NCBI GenBank assembly: GCA_019416775.1
Contig: DXWR01000036.1
Coordinates: 1-6,403 of the forward strand
Direction of reading: 5' to 3'
DNA from: Oscillospiraceae bacterium
GTDB lineage: Bacteria > Bacillota > Clostridia > Oscillospirales > Ruminococcaceae
Length of the DNA stretch: 6,403 bases
In this document: piece after piece, positions 1-3,899 of the stretch
How positions within the stretch are numbered: position 1 is the stretch's first letter
Layout: the number at the start of each line of letters is the position of its first letter
Position numbers and translations under genes: made by a program
Notes under the pieces: generated by a model
The model's database searches: none
Told to the model about the DNA's origin: nothing
What the model saw: only the letters and a program-made list of their open reading frames with translations

Positions 1-11
1 GATTTCAATTC

Positions 12-20
12 AAAGGAGAA
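12..20 (+). promoter_or_regulatory. Ribosome binding site of the nucleoside deaminase gene
   Basis: The purine-rich run AAAGGAGAA contains a near-consensus Shine-Dalgarno core (GGAG at 15-18), with 7 nt between that core and the ATG at 26. It fixes the start of the deaminase gene. Only 25 bases precede the gene, so its promoter, or any upstream operon member, lies outside the window. Confidence 0.85.
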
Positions 21-25
21 CTGTC

Positions 26-1324
26 ATGTTATTTTCCGATATTACCATCTTAACTCCAGACTTTACCCTGCGGGAACACCAGTATGTGGCTGTGAAAAAC
101 CACACCATCTGTTATGTGGGGGAAGAAAAACCCTCTGAAGACTACGGCGCCGTATTCCACGGGACGGACAAGCTGCTTCTTCCCGGTTTGGTCAACACCC
201 ACTCTCATTCTCCCATGACTTTGCTGCGGGGGTATGCGGAAAACCTGCCTCTGGACCGGTGGCTCAACGAAAAGATTTTCCCTTTTGAAGATCGAATCCA
301 AGGGGAAGACGCCTACTACGCTGTGCTGCTGAGCATTGCGGAGATGCTGCGCACCGGCACCACCTCCTTTTCCGATATGTATTTCTTTTCCGAAAACGTA
401 ATCAAGGCTGTGGGAGAAAGCGGCATCAAATGCAATTTCAGCCGCTCCATCGTCAGCTTTGCAGACGGAGATATCCATGGCCTTCCCAGCTTTCAGGAAA
501 GTGAAGCCATCTTCCGAAACTATCACGGCGCTTTCGATGGGCGGTTTTTGGTGGACATGAGCCTTCATGCCGAATACACCAACCAAGTTTCTATCATGGA
601 GCAATTTGCCCAGGCAGCTAAGGACCACAATCTCCGGATACAGATTCATCTGTCCGAAACCAAAAAAGAACACGAAGAGTGCAAACAGCGTCATGAAGGA
701 CTCACTCCGGCCCAGGTGTTCGCCAAAGCAGGAGTGTTGGACCAACCTACCATAGCCGCCCACTGCGTATGGGTGGAGGACAGCGACATGGAGCTTTTGG
801 CGCAAAAGGGAGTTACCGTAGCTACCTGTCCTGCCAGCAATTTAAAATTGGGCAGTGGGGTTTGCAATCTGCCCAAACTCATGGAGCATGGAGTGAAGAT
901 CGCCATCGGCACCGATTCTGCCGCCTCTAACAACAACCTAAATCTGTGGAAGGAATTGTATTTGGCCGCTCTGCTGCCCAAAGGCATTTCCCACGATCCC
1001 ACTGTAGTCACCCCCCAGCAGGTGCTGAAAATGGCCACCTTCCAAGGATATGCTTCTCAAGGACGCACCGACTGCGGCAAGATTCAGCCTGGTTATCGAG
1101 CCGATCTAACGGTGCTGGATCTGTCCGGACCCCATCTGTCCCCGGCCACCGATCCGCTGAACAATCTGATTTATGCCGTCAATGGCTTTGATACCCTGCT
1201 CACTATGGTGGACGGCAAGGTGTTGTACCAAAATGGAGAATATCCCACCATTGACTTGGAACGGGTAAAATATGAAGTGTCCCGACGCACCCGTCGGATC
1301 ATCGGGGAGGTGAACCAAGAATGA
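26..1324 (+). CDS. mtaD: MTA/SAH deaminase family amidohydrolase (adenine-nucleoside deaminase)
   Basis: Cytosolic metal-dependent amidohydrolase predicted to hydrolyse the 6-amino group of an adenine nucleoside (methylthioadenosine, S-adenosylhomocysteine, 5'-deoxyadenosine or adenosine), giving the inosine analogue and ammonia. The full set of family active-site residues is visible: HxH metal ligands H59 and H61 (NTHSH); the W79...E88 loop (LDRWLNEKIFPFE); R140; substrate-binding H181 (LHAEYT); metal ligand H208 and catalytic E211 (IHLSET); H246 (AAHC); and D297 with S301 (GTDSAASNNNLNLW). The C-terminal GxIQPGYRADLTVLD segment (351-365) is the usual amidohydrolase composite domain. At 432 aa it is full length. 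The ATG start is set by the ribosome binding site at 12-20. Its stop overlaps the start of the phosphorylase gene (ATGA, 1321-1324), so the two are very probably translationally coupled in one operon. Family assignment is secure. The exact substrate is not: many such proteins act on several 5'-modified adenosines, and the second arginine I recall binding the SAH carboxylate in the Thermotoga enzyme seems absent here (no Arg at 141-163). Confidence 0.9.
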   Translation: MLFSDITILTPDFTLREHQYVAVKNHTICYVGEEKPSEDYGAVFHGTDKLLLPGLVNTHSHSPMTLLRGYAENLPLDRWLNEKIFPFEDRIQGEDAYYAVLLSIAEMLRTGTTSFSDMYFFSENVIKAVGESGIKCNFSRSIVSFADGDIHGLPSFQESEAIFRNYHGAFDGRFLVDMSLHAEYTNQVSIMEQFAQAAKDHNLRIQIHLSETKKEHEECKQRHEGLTPAQVFAKAGVLDQPTIAAHCVWVEDSDMELLAQKGVTVATCPASNLKLGSGVCNLPKLMEHGVKIAIGTDSAASNNNLNLWKELYLAALLPKGISHDPTVVTPQQVLKMATFQGYASQGRTDCGKIQPGYRADLTVLDLSGPHLSPATDPLNNLIYAVNGFDTLLTMVDGKVLYQNGEYPTIDLERVKYEVSRRTRRIIGEVNQE

Positions 1325-2142
1325 AAACTCCCGATTTTTATGCCCAACGGCTGAAAGAAAAAGTTATTCTTCGTCCCACCACCGCTATTGTGTTGGGCAG
1401 CGGCTTTGCCCCCTTTGGGGATCAGCTAGAGCACCGGGAAGTGGTTCCCTTTGAAGAACTGGAAGAGTTTCCTCACTCCACTGCTCCCGGTCATCCCGGG
1501 CGGTTTTTGGCGGGAACGGTAAAGGGCGTGCCGGTTCTTTGTCTCCAAGGGCGGCTCCACTATTATGAAGGTTATACCATGGAACAGGTAGTACTTCCTA
1601 TTCGAGTGATGCAGGCCTTCGGCATCCGGCAGGTGATCCTCACCAATGCGGCCGGCGCTATTAACCTGGAGTTTTGCCCCGGGGAGGTGATGCTGATCAC
1701 CGACCACATCAACCTGATGGGAACCAATCCTCTTATCGGACCCAACGACAATGCCTTGGGAGAACGATTTCCCGATATGACCCGGGCCTATTCTCCTCGG
1801 TTACAGCAACTAGCCCGAGACTGCGCTCAACGCGTCGGAATTTCTCTGCGGGAAGGGATTTATTTAGGCTGCACCGGTCCCAGCTTTGAGACTCCGGCAG
1901 AAATCCGGGCCTTCCGTACTTTAGGAGCGGATGCAGTTGCCATGTCCCTGGTGCCGGAAACCATCGCCGCCGTTCATTGTGGCGTAGAAGTGCTGGGATT
2001 GTCCTTTCTCTCTAATTTAGCGGCCGGAGTTTCCGGCAATCCTCTCAGTGGGGAAGAGGTAAACCAGGCGGCAGAACAGAGCCGCCCTATGCTCACCAAA
2101 TTGCTGCGTGAGTTGCTTTACACCATGGGCAGCCAAGCTTAA
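1321..2142 (+). CDS. punA: Purine nucleoside phosphorylase, trimeric (high-specificity) type
   Basis: Phosphorolyses a 6-oxopurine nucleoside to hypoxanthine or guanine plus (deoxy)ribose 1-phosphate; cytosolic, normally a homotrimer. Visible family motifs are: LGSGF with phosphate-binding S27; PGHPGRF (56-62, H58); GRLHYYEG (R78, H80, Y82); TNAAGAIN (108-115); HINLMGTNPLIGPND (129-143); F150; GPSFET with F189 and purine-binding E190; AMSLVPE (M208, S209); and LSN with N232. E190 and N232 are the pair that selects 6-oxopurines, so inosine-like rather than adenosine-like substrates are expected. The length of 273 aa is normal. Two deviations stand out. Residue 244 is Gly (PLSGEEV) where the family usually has the His that binds the 5'-OH, and L210 replaces the usual Thr in the MSTVPE motif. 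The ATG overlaps the deaminase stop by 4 bp. GGGGAGG at 1304-1310 serves as ribosome binding site, 10 nt before the start. As the deaminase partner it would complete conversion of an adenine nucleoside to hypoxanthine. A 5'-methylthioinosine or 5'-deoxyinosine phosphorylase is a real alternative to classical PNP. Confidence 0.93.
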   Translation: MKTPDFYAQRLKEKVILRPTTAIVLGSGFAPFGDQLEHREVVPFEELEEFPHSTAPGHPGRFLAGTVKGVPVLCLQGRLHYYEGYTMEQVVLPIRVMQAFGIRQVILTNAAGAINLEFCPGEVMLITDHINLMGTNPLIGPNDNALGERFPDMTRAYSPRLQQLARDCAQRVGISLREGIYLGCTGPSFETPAEIRAFRTLGADAVAMSLVPETIAAVHCGVEVLGLSFLSNLAAGVSGNPLSGEEVNQAAEQSRPMLTKLLRELLYTMGSQA

Positions 2143-2155
2143 TTTCATCCAAGTC

Positions 2156-2199
2156 AAACAGCGTCCTCAAGGAAGAATTTCCCCGGGACGCTGTTTTTT
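2156..2199 (+). terminator. Rho-independent terminator of the deaminase-phosphorylase operon
   Basis: The inverted repeat AAACAGCGTCC (2156-2166) pairs with GGACGCTGTTT (2186-2196); a small inner GGAA/TTCC hairpin can form in the loop. The right arm runs into six T residues (2194-2199). It begins 13 bases after the phosphorylase stop. On the opposite strand the same hairpin is followed only by TTTGACTT, so it may also stop the convergent membrane-protein transcript, but less efficiently. Confidence 0.9.
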
Positions 2200-2203
2200 C
2201 TCA

Positions 2204-3712
2204 TCAATAGGGCCAAAGAACAACAACGGATTCCTTTTGATAGTATTCTGCCATGGGCTTGTTGCTCCACATATAATCAGGATCCCGAGTAAGATCGCCG
2301 TAAAACAACAGATACGGCGTTACCGTAAAGGGTTGAAATTCCACTTTTTCCACCGAGGGATCTTTCAGCAATTCCACCCGTTGATCGTACTCCGCTCCAT
2401 AAGTTTGAGGCTGATGACGGAACAAGGAATAACTTGCATTCACTGCCGCAAAGCCGGGACACTCATAATCCCGAAAGCGCACCTGTGGTTCGGTAGCCGG
2501 CAAACAAAACACCACTACAAGAACCAAGCCCAAACAAGCTAAGTTTTTCTTGTTATAGAAAAACTGCTCCAACTTATCCAAGGACACCCCTTGTTTAGAA
2601 AGCCAGCCACCCCAATACAGAAGGTTAAAAGCCCACCACCAAAGGAAAGTAAAGAAATACAGATTTTGGATCCGCTTTTCTCCCATGCCGCCCATGGCAT
2701 AAACAGTGGGTGCAAATTGAGCGCAATAAACCAAAAAGCTGAAACCGGTAAAGAGCAGGGGTTTAGGATAAGAAAAAGTAAGTTTGTTTCCTGCCTTTAT
2801 TCCCAGCAGCAACAAAGGAAGTAGACACACAAAAACCGGCAAAGTAGAAAAGCCAAACAATTCCGATGTTCCAAAATAAAGGCTCTGCAGAATGCTTTCT
2901 GCTATCCCAGGGGTATCAGAATAACTGAGAGCCCGCACTTCATTGCCGGGAGACAGAATGCTGATGCCAAAACTCAATCCAACCCAAAGGAATGCCCACA
3001 ACCAAACCCAGCCGGACACCTTTTTTTGCAAGAATTTCCATAGTGTTCCCAGAAACAGCAAGACAAAACTCAGCAGCGCTGTCACATAATTGCCGCCGCC
3101 CAGCAAAAATCCCAACATACCGATGCCAACTGCCTGAACCAACTTGCCGGGCAGCGTACTGCGGTCCTCAAAATTCAGCAAAAGTCCAAATAGGATCAAG
3201 GAAAGGGAATAAAAAAAGGTGTAGTAGATTCCGCCGTTCCACCAATAATATCCCTGTACCGGGCTGGGTAAAAATTGAATGGAAAGAAACAGCAGAATGA
3301 TGGAAGCAATCCACCAGGCTGTTCTGGATAGTTGAAGCCTCTTTCGCAGCAAAATCCGGCTGAAAAATAAGGTGGCAGCAATGAGACAGCCCAGCAGCAC
3401 AAAAAAGGTAATGGGATACCACTGCTCTCCAAAAATACCCGGTTGCAACGCAAAGAAAAATACCGCAGTAAAACTGCCCTGCCAATTTTGATAGGTTTCC
3501 AAGCATTGTTCTGCTGCAGCTCGGATGGTTTCCCACCAAGAGCCGGTTTGAGTGAAGGCATGGTAGGTTTTGACTCCATAGTAAAAATCATCCACCTGAG
3601 GCCGGTCGTAAAACGCCACCAACACCAACGGAATCAATCCCAGCAGAAAAAATACCGTGATCCCAATGCAAAATACCTTTGCGGTAGAATTCAAATGTTG
3701 TTTTACACGCAA
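2204..3712 (-). CDS. Polytopic membrane protein, DUF6056-like (possible GT-C-type glycosyltransferase)
   Basis: A 502-aa integral membrane protein of unknown function. Hydrophobic segments at about 12-35, 98-118, 132-148, 162-180, 196-226 (one or two spans), 235-252, 288-305, 318-336, 349-369 and 391-404 suggest roughly ten spans, followed by a soluble C-terminal tail of about 98 residues. The first loop carries DDFYYG (41-46) and YQNWQGSF (74-81). Later motifs are NGGIYYTF (159-166), GGGNY (205-209), SPGNEVR (254-260) and GEKRIQN (344-350). An acidic pair just after the first span, followed by an NW-G motif, recalls DUF6056 and GT-C glycosyltransferases that use lipid-linked sugars at the outer face of the membrane. 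I recognise this from memory, so glycosyltransferase activity is inference. The start is TTG, chosen for the AAGGAG 7 nt upstream. The coding sequence ends in tandem in-frame TGA stops (2204-2206 and 2201-2203). The gene stands alone: it converges on the salvage operon and has a terminator upstream. Its A/T-rich, T-run-containing codons contrast with ppdK, as is common for hydrophobic and weakly expressed proteins. Confidence 0.85.
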   Translation of the reverse strand: MRVKQHLNSTAKVFCIGITVFFLLGLIPLVLVAFYDRPQVDDFYYGVKTYHAFTQTGSWWETIRAAAEQCLETYQNWQGSFTAVFFFALQPGIFGEQWYPITFFVLLGCLIAATLFFSRILLRKRLQLSRTAWWIASIILLFLSIQFLPSPVQGYYWWNGGIYYTFFYSLSLILFGLLLNFEDRSTLPGKLVQAVGIGMLGFLLGGGNYVTALLSFVLLFLGTLWKFLQKKVSGWVWLWAFLWVGLSFGISILSPGNEVRALSYSDTPGIAESILQSLYFGTSELFGFSTLPVFVCLLPLLLLGIKAGNKLTFSYPKPLLFTGFSFLVYCAQFAPTVYAMGGMGEKRIQNLYFFTFLWWWAFNLLYWGGWLSKQGVSLDKLEQFFYNKKNLACLGLVLVVVFCLPATEPQVRFRDYECPGFAAVNASYSLFRHQPQTYGAEYDQRVELLKDPSVEKVEFQPFTVTPYLLFYGDLTRDPDYMWSNKPMAEYYQKESVVVLWPY

Positions 3713-3719
3713 TTTATTT

Positions 3720-3725
3720 CTCCTT
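3720..3725 (-). promoter_or_regulatory. Ribosome binding site that sets a TTG start
   Basis: Read on the minus strand, AAGGAG is followed by the 7-nt spacer AAATAAA and then TTG. The match and spacing are close to ideal, and I see no similar site before a nearby in-frame ATG. The TTG at 3710-3712 is therefore the likely initiation codon of the membrane-protein gene. Confidence 0.8.
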
Positions 3726-3735
3726 GCACTTTTTT

Positions 3736-3763
3736 AGTTTAGTTTAAAGAAAAGAGCCATCAA
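3736..3763 (-). promoter_or_regulatory. Possible sigma-A-type promoter for the membrane-protein gene
   Basis: On the minus strand TTGATG (3758-3763, four of six matches to TTGACA) is separated by 16 nt from TAAACT (3736-3741, four of six matches to TATAAT) in an A/T-rich stretch. Transcription would begin near 3729, leaving a leader of only about 16 nt that still includes the ribosome binding site. The match is weak. The positional argument is better than the motif: the ppdK terminator lies just upstream, so some promoter is expected between about 3726 and 3811. Confidence 0.3.
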
Positions 3764-3811
3764 AAAAGAATCTTGATTTCATCTTATTTTCATCGTGAGA
3801 AATCGAAAGGC

Positions 3812-3854
3812 AATAATAAAAAGATTCCCCCACCGCCCGAAAGCAGTGGGGGAA
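3812..3854 (-). terminator. Rho-independent terminator of ppdK
   Basis: In the minus-strand transcript UUCCCCCACUGC (3854-3843) pairs over 12 bp with GCGGUGGGGGAA (3836-3825) around a 6-nt loop (3842-3837). A U-rich run follows (AUCUUUUUAUU, toward 3812). One pair is a G·U wobble in the minus-strand RNA but would be C·A in a plus-strand RNA, which agrees with use by ppdK. The hairpin begins 45 bases after the ppdK stop; the 3855-3899 gap shows nothing else I recognise. Confidence 0.92.
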
Positions 3855-3899
3855 CCCTTTATCGGATATCCAATTTCAGTTTAAACGGTCAACCAACCA

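Noticed and set aside
50..805. Long open frame on the minus strand (251 codons) inside the deaminase gene
   Set aside because: It lies wholly antisense to a gene with complete family motifs. Its translation is rich in H, V, F and G without recognisable domains, and I see no supporting ribosome binding site. It is a shadow of the codon pattern on the coding strand.
2108..2542. Plus-strand open frame of 144 codons starting in the end of the phosphorylase gene and running through the terminator
   Set aside because: It crosses a strong terminator and is antisense to the membrane-protein gene. Its translation shows no family features.
3713..3899. Riboswitch, small RNA or small ORF in the gap between the membrane-protein gene and ppdK
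   Set aside because: Apart from the ppdK terminator, a weak promoter and one ribosome binding site, I see no conserved aptamer-like fold and no short ORF with a ribosome binding site.
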